From assembly GCA_029747015.1 (NCBI GenBank), contig JAKOGI010001333.1, positions 125,001-189,000 of the forward strand: a DNA stretch of 64,000 bases. Direction: 5' to 3'. The position numbers were made by a program, and so were the translations under genes. Source of the stretch: Carnegiea gigantea. Taxonomy: Eukaryota; Streptophyta; Magnoliopsida; Caryophyllales; Cactaceae. The notes under the pieces were generated by a model, which searched no databases, was not told the origin of the DNA, and saw nothing but the letters and a program-made list of their open reading frames with translations. Below, one piece after another: positions 34,115-46,105 of the stretch. Each line of letters starts with the position of its first letter. Positions within the stretch are counted from its first letter, which is position 1.

Positions 34115-36058
34115 ATGCAATTTTCAACTTGGTATGGTGTGGCTGATGCTCGATAAATCTCCTTGATTTTAAGAAGGCGTAGTTTAGGTGTACCTTTGCC
34201 TCTAACCTAATGTAATCGTTCCTCTCTATCTTCTCTTTTTTATTTTGTTTTCTTTTATACATATTAGTTGCTTTATTTTATTTTTATTGTTGTGTTTTTT
34301 ATTTTAGAGTCTTATCTTTTCTTTAGTTTTTATTCTCTGTCTTTTTTGCATATTTGATTTTTAGTTGTTTTAATATTTCTTTTCATCCCCAATAAGGACA
34401 TTGTGTGCTTTAGGTGGGGGTGGGGAAACTGTATTTGAAAAAAAAAATAAAAAATGAATAAAATGAATAAAATGACTAAATTTTTTTGGAAAAGATACAA
34501 AAAAGGATTTTTGTTTTCGTTTGGAGAACATGTGCCATTTTGAATGACCATGTTCTATTGTACATGCACTGTTAGGTTGTATATAGAAATAATTTGCATG
34601 ATAGAAGTTAGTCCAAAGTTTGATATTTATGCTTTGTCCTAACCTCAAAATTTTTAAAAGAAGTTGTGTTGACTTCGGTAGGTTAACTGGTGAGACTTTG
34701 AGCCTTGAAGACAAATTCATCATTTTTATTCTCATATTTTTTCTTTCATGTGTGTCTCTTCCATGATTATGTCTTTGGAACTTACTTTGATTCTCTTCAA
34801 AATTACATTTAGAATGTGCATTATGGGTAATATGATCGAGGCTTCATGGGTTGTGTAAGCCACATAAGACAAATTGCCACCCTGATTAAAATATTTTACC
34901 CCTTTCCTATCCCTTGTTTAGCCTTGACCATTTTTATCTATGGTGAACCTTCATTTGAGCACTTGGCTAGAACATATATCTATTACCTAAGCTAACTTTA
35001 GTAGAGCAACACCTCAATATTCAATGTTGGGTAGCTTTTGAGTGATAATGTACTTTGGTGTTTGATTTTGGATCATTTGGTGTGCTGAGAGGATGTATTG
35101 TTATGACTATTTGGAAATTAAGTTATGTTATTTTTTTATATTCTATTCATTCCTTTTTCTTTCAAAAAAAGAAAAAAGAAAAAGAAAAAAATTGAAAAAA
35201 ATTGAAAAAAAAAACTCAAAAAGAAAACGTTTTGTAAATAAGAGTCTTTAGCATGGTGTATAAACTTGATTTCCATTATTTTAACTCATTTAGGGTTGTG
35301 CCTAAAGTAGTCATATTAGGAGAGTGCATCGTGGGGTGTAGTTATTAGAAGTGTTCGATTGCTCATTAATCACTTGGCTTTTAGTTGTCGATTTAATGAA
35401 TCGATTCTCCGTTAACCACGTTACAACCCTTGTAAAGCCCACTTGATTATCATGTTTTGCATTTCAATAGCGCAGAATTGATAATCTTAGCAAGCCTTTG
35501 GTAGGTTGTGTGATTAGAAGATGAATTGAGTGAAACTTGTAATATGATAAGCACATGAACGCGAGTATTCGACTTGTCCCTAAAATGAGGTTCTACTAGT
35601 CGGGCTTGTTCATCATTCTTAAATGGAGCGAAAGATTGTGTATAGATGTCATCAGTGAGGACTAAGAATTTCTTTATGTGTACATTGCATTTATATGCGA
35701 TCTAATGCTTAGATTACTTGAGTAATATAGTTTATTGAAATATGTATATTTTCCCCTGATGTTATATATATTAGCTTCTAAAAAAAAAAGAAAAAAGAAA
35801 AATTCTCTATTTTCTATTTTCTTTCTTCTATTTTTTTTATATTCTTTAAGATTTTATGGGTATATCTTCTACAAACCCTCACGAAACCTTAGTCATCCAC
35901 TAGGGGTGATCTAGGGATTTAAAGGGCTTGTTGCGCATGCTAAGTGCAACTGTAATTCCTACAAAAGTGAGCTAGGATATTTTTTTTGTTTTTTTCTTTT
36001 CCCAGGATTTTTAGTTTCATTTTATTCGAGGATGCGTAGAATTTATGTGTGGGGTATT
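34115..36058 (+). other. Family A 3' non-coding tail, copy 1
   Basis: About 1.9 kb. Order: a G-rich motif (34394-34426), A-rich runs (34438-34480, 35160-35225), ACATGTGCCATTTTGAATGA, GTGGTGAACCTTCATTTGA-like text near 34940, CAACACCTCAATATTC, a GTCCCTAAAATGAGGTTCTA block, and finally ATTCGAGGATGCGTAG..TGTGGGGTATT (36024-36058) before LTR2. Copies 2, 3 and 5 share this order. ORFs 34330-34735 (minus) are chance frames. Confidence 0.75.
34394..34426 (+). promoter_or_regulatory. Internal G-rich motif, family A copy 1
   Basis: AAGGACATTGTGTGCTTTAG followed by GTGGGGGTGGGG. Same block as in element F (11341) and E (48944), here about 280 bases after the A ORF. Confidence 0.6.
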
Positions 36059-37286
36059 TGTTCAATCCAAAAATAATACATTTTATACCTTTTATTATCT
36101 AATATTTACTCAAAATAAATTATTAAATTAGAGTTTTAATATATGTTTATTTATTTTGTAGGAATTTGAAAATTTTGAAGAATGAATAAATTACTTGAAA
36201 AAAGGGAAAACATTAAATCAAATGCGTGTTGATCAAGGAAAAGAGAAGGCAAAAAGGGCCCACAGCAGCATGGCCTAGCTCAAGGCGGCCCAAAGTCGCC
36301 TTGGCCCAGCCCTCGGTTCCAACTCTCCTTGTCATGTAACTCATGACGCCATACCCAAGCCCTCCCTTGTCTTATGTTTCCCTCTATTTCAACCCACACC
36401 CCTACACCTTCCTTCATCTCTTCTTCAGTTCATCTTCTTCAACCATTAATTACTATCACCAATCAGCATCCGCCACCACCATTTCTTTCATCAAGTTGGG
36501 CATTGACTTGAAGCAATCACAAGAGCGATTAGAAGCTTTAGTTGAAGAATTAATGGTGGTGGAGAAGTTGCGAATTTTAGGCTACAAATTAGACAGCAAG
36601 GCCGAAGCTAGGATATGAAGTACATAGCATAGAGTAGAGTTTAATTTCTAATTTTCAATTTTTATTTTCGTTTTTATTTCAGTTCAATTTCAAATCTAGG
36701 TTTTAGTTTCACCAATTTGATGTTATTAAATTTAGGGTTGTTGATTTTGAGTTAGACTTTTGAAATTTGGCACGCAATAATATTCAATTTGGCTTCCAGT
36801 TTGGTGTGCTTCGTTGAATTCAACTTTGTTTCCTGTTTGCTTAGGTTATGCACATTGCTTGCTACAATGAGTTTGGCTCTTTGGGGAACTGGGTTTATCA
36901 ACTAGGAGAGAAGACTGATCTGGGCCATTTCAGCAAATGGTTTGGGTTTTGTTATGTTATGGTTCAATTAATAACTCTTAGTGAATTAATTGAAGGCTTG
37001 TTAATTAGTTATTGGAAATTAGAACGATGTTTGCCAACTCCATGAAAAGGTATTTATTTTTCTCTCTTTCAGATTATTGTTTTACTGAAAGACACAATAT
37101 ATTTTGCTTTAGTAGTCCTAACAGAAATGCAGTTTGCCTGCCAGAATATTTAGATTTTGGTTATCGTTAATTTAGTCTCTGATGTTAATTTAGACTAGAA
37201 TTTTAGTAATCTAAGTTTCTTACCCATCCCGAAGGACAACACATTCAAGTGCTACAACGATAAACCGTACGCTTCTAGAAATCACA
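36059..37286 (+). repeat. Family A LTR2
   Basis: Starts TGTTCAATCC right after the GTGTGGGGTATT purine-rich segment and ends GAAATCACA, 8 bases before a primer site, so it is a full LTR of 1.23 kb. It serves both the internal region on its left (copy 1) and on its right (copy 2). The last part holds TTCAAGTGCTACAACGATAA and CCGTACGCTTCTAG, the end motif shared with LTR4, E and S. ORFs 36343-36618 and 36848-37045 are not conserved as frames in the other LTRs. Confidence 0.85.
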
Positions 37287-37294
37287 ACAAGTTT

Positions 37295-37312
37295 TAGCGT
37301 CGTTGCCATAGA
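37295..37312 (+). promoter_or_regulatory. Primer-binding site, family A copy 2 (degenerate tRNA-Asp type)
   Basis: TAGCGTCGTTGCCATAGA, eight bases after LTR2. Resembles the tRNA-Asp complement TGGCGCCGTTGCCGGGGA with several changes. The copy after LTR4 at 45426 (TGGTGTCGTTGCCATGGA) is nearer the expected form. Confidence 0.7.
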
Positions 37313-38365
37313 TGGAATTTGTGAATTTGTGAAATTAAGTTGCAAATCAAGTCTTGAGTTAGTTGACTGAGTCTCAGTAGTGTGTTTTTTATGTTGATTT
37401 TTAGTGAATGTTTATTTGGTTTTAACAGTTTATAGTTTAGAATTCTTGTGTTTTTGTTTTGTGTTTGGAGTTTATATTTTGTTTTTCTCTTGGTTAATTT
37501 TTGCTTTTATTAGTCAGCGGTTAATTTTATTGAAAAACAAAATCGGCTGTGAAAAGTGTAGGTGGAAATCTGGATAGAACTGAAATTAAAAAAAGAATTA
37601 GTGCAAGTTTTTTTGTTTTCAGGTGTTTATTTTGAATTTTCTATGAAAATTCAGAGCTAATTTTGCTTTTTTGTTATTTCAAATAGGAAACTAGGGTCCT
37701 TCAAAGCCTAGGTGAATTATTGTGGAATTTTTTTGGACTTTCTAGAATTTTCTGCAACTTTGAGAAATAATTTCTATTTTGAGTTTTTTTTTCCATTATT
37801 TTAGGCAAGAAAAAATTAAAACAAATGTGCACATTCTACTTAGTTTTGTTGCATTTTATGTATACATAATTCCGAGATTGAGGATTTGTTAGATTTTCTA
37901 TTTATTTTTATTCAAAGATTTTTTGTCATTTTTTCCTTTTTTTTGTGTTAAAAAATCAAAAAAATTAGGAAAAAAATGATGCCCATTTGTAGTGTTTGTG
38001 CTTATTTTTTGTTTATTGGTGTCAGGTTGGTTTTTTTTAAAAGTCTTTTTGGTCTTTCTTTCCTTTTTGGTAATTAATTTTGTTGTATTTTTGCTATTTT
38101 ATTTTTTATTAAGTGTTTGTTTTAGCTAGTAGTTCATAGTCAGGTGTCTTAGCATCAATTTCCTTTTCTTTTTCTATTTTAAAAAAAGGACCTTAAAAAA
38201 TTGCAAAATTGAAAATCCTTAAAAAATTGAAAAATCCTTAAAATTGAAAAAAGGGTTGTAAGAATGCATGTTTTCATTGTTTTCACAGTTTGAACATGAG
38301 CCGTTCTGAAGCTATTTGTTGAGATTTAATAATCATTGTGCTCAATTGAGCCAAAATTTTGAAAA
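37313..38365 (+). other. Family A leader, copy 2
   Basis: T-rich untranslated sequence of about 1 kb matching 746-1313 plus 3092-3240, and 45444-46105. No usable open frame. Confidence 0.75.
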
Positions 38366-39700
38366 ATGGGATTTGAGGCCATCATTGTGGGTTTGAATGT
38401 TGAATCTAGGAGTCATGTTGAGTCTATGTGTCTAGAGATTTATTGCGATTGTTATCTGAAACTGCAAATGGCGTTTAAGATTTCTTTGAAAAATTGGTCG
38501 GGAACACATATGCGTTTGAACAAGCTAGCGAGACCCTATGATATAGTAGTCATGATCCGTATGCTTTCCATGTTAATCAACACCACTAGATACACTTTAG
38601 GGGCTCTTATTATCACCCATCTCACTACTGTATGTCTTCCATTTGTGCGATTATGGTGACTCTTTTGATCATGATGTTCATAATTATTCATATCGTGATT
38701 ATTTTGAAGCTCGAAGTGCGAAACTTGAAAAGACAATGAAAGACATGGCTGATAAAATGATAGAGACTATGAAGGAGAGAATTACTGAATATTCTAGCTA
38801 TTTTAATCAAAGTAGGGAGGATTATTATTTGCATGAGTTTGACTCTATTTTAGGATCTCCTAAACTTGAAGTTAGTCTTTGCGATGATTTTAAGCCGTCT
38901 AATCTTCCTAGGTCTAATTTGCATGACAATATGCATTTGCCTAACCTAGAGTAAGAGAACGACCTTCCTATGTCTCTATCCCATGACTTCGCACCCTAAA
39001 CTAGCACATCTGGATATGTCACTGAGGATGTCCTAGTTTATGTCAACCCACATATCCCTTTCAATCACTCCTGTGAGTTTGAAGAGGGTGAAGAATTTGA
39101 AAGTGTAGCAACATTACTTTAATGAATCAGAAGATATTTGTTTACAGGAGCCATGTGAGGGGGTGGTAGAGCCCACCATTTTAAAATTTGGCGATGACCA
39201 TTTCTCTATGGAATATGAGTCTTTTTTTATGTGGGTTTGATCAAAATGGAAGTCTTGATATGGGTCTTTGTATTGACTATGAGTCTTTTCTTTTAACCCC
39301 ATCATCACTGACCATATTTTTAAGCCCTCCAAGTCTAGCTGTGTAGAGTCTTAGACCTATGAGAATTTTATTTTAGACTAGACTCTTGCATATTCTGATA
39401 CTAAAAGCTTAAGGAATGTAGACTCACTGATTTTCCTAGACAGTTCGTCCATTATGACAAAATTGTTGAGCCAAATGACCCATTTGCTAGCTAAGTTTGA
39501 GTATGTCTATCTTTTATAGTTGGGCCCAACAATTTGATAGCTTTAAATGGGCCCTTAATAGTGTTGTATTAATGCTATGGATGTACTCCATTTGGAGCCA
39601 ACTCTCTAATTGCACTATTTCTACATTGTAGAGAGTCATTCTTGTATATTTGATAAGCTACTATGTTCGCTAATAGTTTTGACTTATGTAGAAATTTTCA
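38366..39700 (+). pseudogene. Family A ORF, copy 2 (gag-like, zinc knuckle damaged)
   Basis: The most continuous copy. Upstream frames give DPYAFHVNQHH and GSYYHPSHYCMSS. The open frame 38643-38951 gives CDYGDSFDHDVHNY, where two knuckle cysteines of copy 1 (CDYCEPFNHDVHTC) are Gly and Tyr, then LEKTMKDMADKMIETMKERI (coiled-coil-like), FDSILGSPKLEVSLCDDF and LPRSNLHDNMHLPNLE. After a stop come LPMSLSHDF, EDVLVYVNPHIPFNHSCEFE, PRQFVHYDKIVEPNDPF and LMLWMYSIWSQLS. Roughly 400-plus codons in total. It sits where gag-pol should be, between leader and tail, with no protease, RT or integrase. Function is inferred only from the knuckle. Confidence 0.6.
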
Positions 39701-41610
39701 ACTTGGTATAGAGTGGCTGATGCGTCATAAATCTCCCTGATTTTAAGGGGTAGTTTAGGTGTACCTTTACATCTAACCTAATATAATTATTCTTCTCTAT
39801 CTTCTCTTTTTGCTTTGTTTTCTCTAGTAGATATTTGTTGCTTTATTTTATTTTTATTGTTGTGTTTTTTAGTTTTAGAGTCACGTCTTTTTCTTTAGCT
39901 TTGATTCTCATTTTGTTTTTATCTATTTCTTTTACTAGCTGTTTTTATGTTTCATTTCATTCCCAATGAGGACATCGCATGCTTTAGGTGGGGGTGGGAA
40001 AACTATGTTTCAAAAAAAACTTAAAAAATTAAAAAATGAACAAAAAAATAAATTTTTTTACGAAGATAAAAAAAGATTTTTGTTTTATCTTCAAGAACAT
40101 GTGCCATTCTGAATGGCCATGTCCTCTTCCATATGCACTGTTAGGTTATGTATAGATATCATTTGCATGATAGAACTTAGTCCAAAGAGTGACATTTACG
40201 CTCTATTCTAAACCCGACATTTTTAAAGCAAGTTCTCTTGATTTTGGTAGGTTAATCGGTGAGACTTTGAGCCTTGGAGACTAATTCATCATTTTCATTC
40301 TCATATTCTTCTTTCATGTGTGTTTGTTCTATGATTACATCTCTAGAACTTGCTTTGATTCTCTTCAAACTCGCATTTAGCATGTGCATTATGGTAATAT
40401 AATAGAGTCTCCATTTGTTTTATGAGCCAATAAGACAAATTGCCGCCCTTATTTGACTATTTTACCCCTTTGCTATCCCTTTTTGAGCCTTGACCATTTT
40501 TATATGTGGTGAACCTTCATTTTAGCCCTTAGCTTAACCACATATCTATTATTAAGGCCAAGTCTAGTGGAGCAACAGCTTAATATTGGATGTTGGGTAG
40601 TTTTTGAGTGATGCTATACTTTGGTGGTTGACTATGGATCGTTTGGTGTGCTAAGAGGATGTATTGTTGTGAGGAAATTGAGTTGTGTTATGGTTTTACA
40701 TATCATTCTTTGAAAGAATAAAACAGAAGGAAAACAAAAGGAAAAAAATGATGAAAAAAGTTGCCAAGGAAAAAAATTGAAACAAATTCGAAAAGAAAAA
40801 GTTTTGCGAATAATAGTGCATAACAGGGTCGTATATACTTAATTTGTAATATTTTAACTCATTTCCAATGGTTTCTCTTGAGGGTTGTGTCATAAGTAGT
40901 CATATTGGGAGAGTGCATTGTGTGGAGTAATTGTTGGACGTGTTCAGTTGCTCATTACTCACTTGGCTTTTAGCTCTTCATTGTCTAAATCGTTTCTCCC
41001 TCGCTTAACCCTTAGCCTCGTTACAACCTTTGTAAAGTTCTCTTGATTATCATGTTACATTTTGTATTTTAGTAGAGAAGAATTGAGAATCTTAACAGAC
41101 CTTTGGTAGGTTGTATGATTGGAAGATGAATTTAATGAACCATGTAATATGATAAACACATGAGAACGAGTATTTCACCTGTCCCTAAAGTGAGGTTCTA
41201 CCACTCGAGCTTACTCATCATTCTTAAGTGCGGTGAAAGATTGTGTATCGTTGTCATCAATGGGGACTGAGAATATCTTAATGTGTACATAGTATTTATA
41301 TGAATATTTTTTCCCGATGTTGTACATATGAGTTTTCGAAAAGACCGAAAAATTCTTTGTTTTCCCTTTTCTTTATTTTATTTTCTTTCTATTCTTTAAG
41401 ATTTTATGGGTATATCTTCTGCAAACCCTCATGAGACCTTACTCGTCCACTAGCGGTGACCTAAGGGTTTAAAAGGTTTGTTGCACGTACTAAGCACAAC
41501 CGTAATTCATATGAAAATGAGTTAGGAATTTTCTTTTCCTCCTTTTATTTTCCTAGGATTTTTAGTTTCATTTTACTCGAGGATGAGTAAAATTTACGTG
41601 GGGGGCTATT
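39701..41610 (+). other. Family A 3' non-coding tail, copy 2
   Basis: Collinear with 34115-36058. The G-rich motif is at 39967-39998 (GAGGACATCGCATGC, then TTTAGGTGGGGGTGGG). A-rich runs are at 40010-40060 and 40720-40800. The pre-LTR segment ACTCGAGGATGAGTAA..ACGTGGGGGGCTATT is at 41575-41610. The minus-strand ORF 40696-40893 is chance. Confidence 0.75.
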
Positions 41611-42015
41611 TGTTCAATCGAAAAATGATATGTTTTATGCCCTTTTATTCTCTAATATTTACTCAAAATAAATAATTAAATTGAAATTTTAAAATATTTT
41701 TATTTATTTTGTAGTAATTTGGGAAATTTGAAGAATGAATACATTACTTGAAAAAAAAGAAAATATTGAATCAAATGGGTGTTGGATCAAGAAAAACTGA
41801 AAGAAAAAAAGAGCCAGCTCAGGGCGTCCCAGAGTCGCATTGGCCTAGCTCTGGGCTCTAACTCTCCTGGTCATATAAATCATGACGCCAGACTCGAGCT
41901 CCACCCCCTCCAGCCTCATGTTCTCCTCCATTTCAAGCCACGCTGCTAGGCGTTCCTTCATTCTCTTCTTCACTTCATCTTCTTCACTTGTTAATTACCG
42001 TCATCAATCACCATT
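41611..42015 (+). repeat. Family A LTR3, truncated and fused to A ORF end
   Basis: Begins TGTTCAATCG and follows LTR2 to TTAATTACCGTCATCAATCA (about 42010). Then CCATTTGG joins directly to CCCCAACTCTCCAGTTTGCTC, the A ORF C-terminal part that in copy 2 follows CTCCATTTGGAG (39588). About 0.8 kb of LTR, the primer site, the leader and most of the ORF are missing. The ORF 41882-42097 spans this junction and is an artefact. Confidence 0.8.
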
Positions 42016-44043
42016 TGGCCCCAACTCTCCAGTTTGCTCTATTTCTACATTATCGAGAGTTGTTCTCGTATATCTGATAAGCTACTACATTTACTAATGG
42101 CTTTTAACTTGTATAGCAGTTTTTAACTTGGCATGGAGTGGCTGATAGTCCATAAATCTCACTGTTCTGAAGGAAGGTATAGTTTTGGTGTGCTTTGGCA
42201 TCAAACCTAGTATAATCGTTCATATCTATCTTCTCTTTTTTATTTTGTTTTCTTTCGTAGATATTTGTTGCTCTATTTTATATTTACTATCGTGTTTTTG
42301 AGTTTTAGAGTCTTGTCTTTTTCTTAGGTTTTGATTCTCATTCTTCTTTTTGTGTAGTTTTTTTTTGTTTTAATGTTTCTTTTCCTTCCCAATGAGGACA
42401 TTGTATGGTTGAGGTGGAGGTGGGGGAACTATGTTTCAAAAAAATTTAAAAAAATTGAAAAGAAATTATAAAAAAAACTAATAATTTTTAAAAAATTTAA
42501 AAAAATTTCTTTTCTTTTGGAGACCATGTGCCATTTCGAATGACCCCATCCTTTTGTACCTGTGTTGTTGGGTTGTACACAGAAATGATCAACATTATAG
42601 AACTTAGTTGAAAGTGTGATACTTACGCTCTGTTCTATCCTGGACAATTTTAAAAACAACTGTTTTGACTTTGGCAGGTTAACTGTTGAGATTTTGAGCT
42701 CCGAAGACCAATTCATCATTTTTTAGTCTCATATTTTTTGTCATGTGTGTCTCTCCCATGATTAGATCGATATAACGTGCTTTGATTCTTTCAAAATCAC
42801 ATTTAGCATGTGCATTATGGTAAAGTGATAGAGGCTTCCTTTTTGTGAGCCACGTGAGATAGATTGTCACCTTGCATTAAATGTTGTGCCCTTTTGTCAT
42901 CCCTTTTTTAGCCTTGATCATTTTTATAAGTGGCGAACCTTTATTTTATCCCTGGCCGAAACACATATCTATTATCTACGCCAAGTCTAGTGGAGCAACA
43001 CTTCAGCATTGGATGTTAGGTAGCTTTGGAGTGATGATGTACTTTGCTGGTTGATTTTGGACTAGTTAGGGTGCTGAAAGGATGTATTGTTGTGACTATT
43101 TGAAAATTGAGTTGTGTTATTTTCTTGTATGCGATTTATTCATTTTTCTTTCAATGAAAAAGAAGAAAAAAAAAAAAAGAAAATAATGAAAGGAAAAAAT
43201 GATGAAAAAAAGTTGCCAGGGAACAAAATTGAAAAAAATGCAAAAAGTGAAGTTTTGTGAATAAGAGTGTTTAGCATAATAGCATGGTCATATATGCTTG
43301 ATTTCCGTTATTTTAACTCATTTTCAATGGTTGCTCTAGAGGTTTGTTCCTTAAGTAGTCATATTGGGAGAGTGCATTGTGTCGTGTAGTTAGAAGTACT
43401 CGATTGCTCATTACTCCCTTGGTTTTTAGCTTTTCATTTCCTAAATCGATTCTCCCTCCGGTAACCCTTATCGTCATTACAACCCTTGTAAAGTCCTCTT
43501 GATTATCATGTTGCATTTTGCATTTTAGTAGGGGAGAATTGAGAATTTTAGCAAGCCTTTGGTAGGTTGTATGATCGGAAGACAAAGTGAGTGAACCTTG
43601 TAATATGATAAGCACATGAGCACGAGTATTTCACTTGTCCCTAAAGTGAGGTTCTATCAGTCGGGTTTGTTCATCATTCTCAAGTGGGGTGGAAGATTGT
43701 GTATAGATGTCACCAGTGGCAACTGAGAATTTCTTGTTGTGTACCTTATATTTATATGTGATCTAATATTTAGATTACTTGAGTAATGTAGTAGATCGTA
43801 AACGTACATCTTTCCCTATGTTGTATATATGAGTTTTTGAAAAAAACCAAAAAAATCTCTATTTTCCATTTTCTTTCTTTTGTTTTCTTTCTATTCTTTA
43901 GGATTTTGTGGATATATCTTCTGCAAATACTTACTTATGCGCCCACTAGGGATGACGGAGGGATTTTTTTCCTATTTTTCTTCTTCTAGGATTTTTAGTT
44001 TAATTTTACTCGAGGATGAGCAAAATTTTCGTGTGCAAGTATT
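42016..44043 (+). other. Family A internal region, copy 3: ORF end and 3' tail
   Basis: Starts inside the ORF C-terminal segment (CTCTATTTCTACATTATCGA, GATAAGCTACTACATTTACT) and continues through the tail: G-rich motif at 42392-42427 (GAGGACATTGTATGG, then TTGAGGTGGAGGTGGGGG), A-rich run 43160-43200, and pre-LTR segment 44008-44043 (ACTCGAGGATGAGCAA). Collinear with copies 1 and 2. Minus-strand ORFs (42429-42870, 43313-43615) are chance frames. Confidence 0.78.
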
Positions 44044-45419
44044 TGTTCAATCCAGAAGTGATACATGTTTTCCCGTTTTATTATATAATATTTACTAAAA
44101 ATGAATCAATAACGTACAATTTTAATATATTTTTGTTTATTTTGTAAGAATTTGGGAAATTTGAAGAATGAATAAATTACTTGAAAAAAAGGGAAAAAGT
44201 TGCAAATGGGTTTTGGATCATGAAAAAGCGAAGAAAAACAAGCCAATAGTAGCATGGCCTAGCTCATGATGGCCCAGAGTTGCATTGGTCTAGCCCTTAG
44301 CTCCAGCTCTCCTTCTCATGCAACTCACTATGCCAGATCCGACCCCCCTGGCCTCGTGTTTTCCTTCATTTCAACTGATGCCCCTATGCTTTCCTGCATC
44401 TCTTCTTCACCCATTAATTACTACCATTAATCACCATCCGTTACTACCATTTTCTTCATCAAGTTGGGATTGAATTGGAGCATTCGTAAGATCGGTTACA
44501 AGCATTAGTTGAAGTATTAATAGTGGTGAAGATTTTTGGGGCTACGAATTAGATGGCAAGGACAAAGCCAGGGTATGAAGTAGATAGCATAGAGTAGAGT
44601 ACAATTTCCAATTTTCAATTTTTATTTTCATTTTCGTTTAATTTCAGTCTTAGATCGAGGTTTTAGTTTAATTAATTTGATGTTATTTAATTTGGGGTTG
44701 TTAACTTTGAGTTAAACTTTTGAAATTTAGCTTGTAATAATATTCAATTTGGGTTTGAGTTTGGTGTGCTTTGTTGAATTCAAATTTGTTTCCTGGTTGT
44801 TTTGGTTAAGCGCATTGCTACCGTGAGTTTGCCTCTTTGGGCAACTTGGTTTATCGACTAGGATAGAAGATTGATATGGGTTCGATTCCTACTGTTGTTC
44901 TAGTTCGGGTTTCCCATGTTTATATTCTAATCTGTTTCAAATTTGGGTAGCTTTTCTTACTTTGGTTGATGTTTCCTTCTTATTTGAGATGTCAACCACG
45001 TTGGATTAGTTTTAGTTTTTCTGGTGTTCTTTTCATGACTAATAGCGATTACTAGACTGTAATCGAGGATAAATGGTTTGGGTTTTTGTTATGTTATGGT
45101 TCAGTTAATAACTCTTAGTGAATTAATTGAATTCTCTTTAATTTGCTATTATAAATTTGAATAATGTTTGTCAACTTTATAAATATGTTCTTTTTTCTCT
45201 TTTAGTTTATTGCTTTACCTAAAGTCATAATAAATTTTCCTTCGGTAGTCCCATAAGAAATGCAATTTTCCTGCCAGAATATTTAGATTTTGGTTCTGGT
45301 TAGTTTAGTCTCCAATATTAATTTAGATTAGGATTCTAGTAATATAATTTTATAACCCATCCCCGAGAACGACACCCTCAAGTGTTACAATGATAAATCG
45401 TATGCATGCGAGAATCACA
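44044..45419 (+). repeat. Family A LTR4
   Basis: Full LTR: begins TGTTCAATCC and ends GAGAATCACA, seven bases before a primer site. 1.38 kb. Contains CCCTCAAGTGTTACAATGAT near its end. Flanked by copy 3 tail on the left and a new leader on the right, so it too is shared by two internal regions. Confidence 0.85.
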
Positions 45420-45425
45420 AATTTT

Positions 45426-45443
45426 TGGTGTCGTTGCCATGGA
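45426..45443 (+). promoter_or_regulatory. Primer-binding site after LTR4, tRNA-Asp type
   Basis: TGGTGTCGTTGCCATGGA. It is closer than the copy-2 site to the tRNA-Asp complement and supports Athila-type priming of family A. Confidence 0.75.
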
Positions 45444-46105
45444 TGGAATTTGCAAATTTTTGAAATTAAGTTGCAAATCAAGCCTTAAATTAGTCGATTG
45501 AGCCTTAGTAGTGTGTTTTTGATTTCGATTTTTGTTGAGTGTTTATTTAGTTTTAATTGTTTTTAGTTTAGAATTCTTGTGTTTTTGTTTTGTGTTTAGA
45601 TTTTACATTTGGCTTTCATTTTGGTTAACTTTTGCTTTTAGTTAAATGTTAATTTTCTATTGAAAAAAAAAAACAAAATGGGCCATGAACAATGTACGTG
45701 GAAATCAAGACAGAACTGAAATTAAAAAAAAGGTTGAGTACAGGTTTTTTTGTTTGCAAGTTTTCATTTTTAATTTTTTGTGCAAATCCAGCACTAATTT
45801 TGCTTTTTTGTTGTATTTAATAGGTTTCTAGGGTTTTTCATAATCTAGGTGAATTTTTGTGGAATTTTTTGGACTTTTTAGAATTTTCTGCAATTTTGTA
45901 TAATAATTTTCTGCTTTAAGTTTTTTTTTGCATTATTCTAGGCAACAAAAAAATTTTAAAAAAATGTGCATGTTCTACGTAGTTTTGCTGAATTTTCTAT
46001 ATATACAATTCTGAGATTGAGGATTTGTTGGATTTTGTATTTATTTTTTTTCTAAGATTTCTTTTTTCATTTTTGTTTTCTTTTGTGTTGTGTGTTAAAA
46101 GAATC
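45444..46105 (+). other. Family A leader, copy 4, truncated
   Basis: Matches 37313-37955 up to about GTGTTAAAAGAATCA, where unrelated element E sequence begins. The missing leader end, ORF and early tail are not recovered on the far side of E, where A sequence resumes mid-tail at 56100, so a deletion accompanied or followed the insertion. Confidence 0.72.

Noticed and set aside
36343..36618. 91-codon ORF in LTR2 starting with MTPYPSPP
   Set aside because: Equivalent positions in LTR3, LTR4 and LTR5 do not keep the frame.
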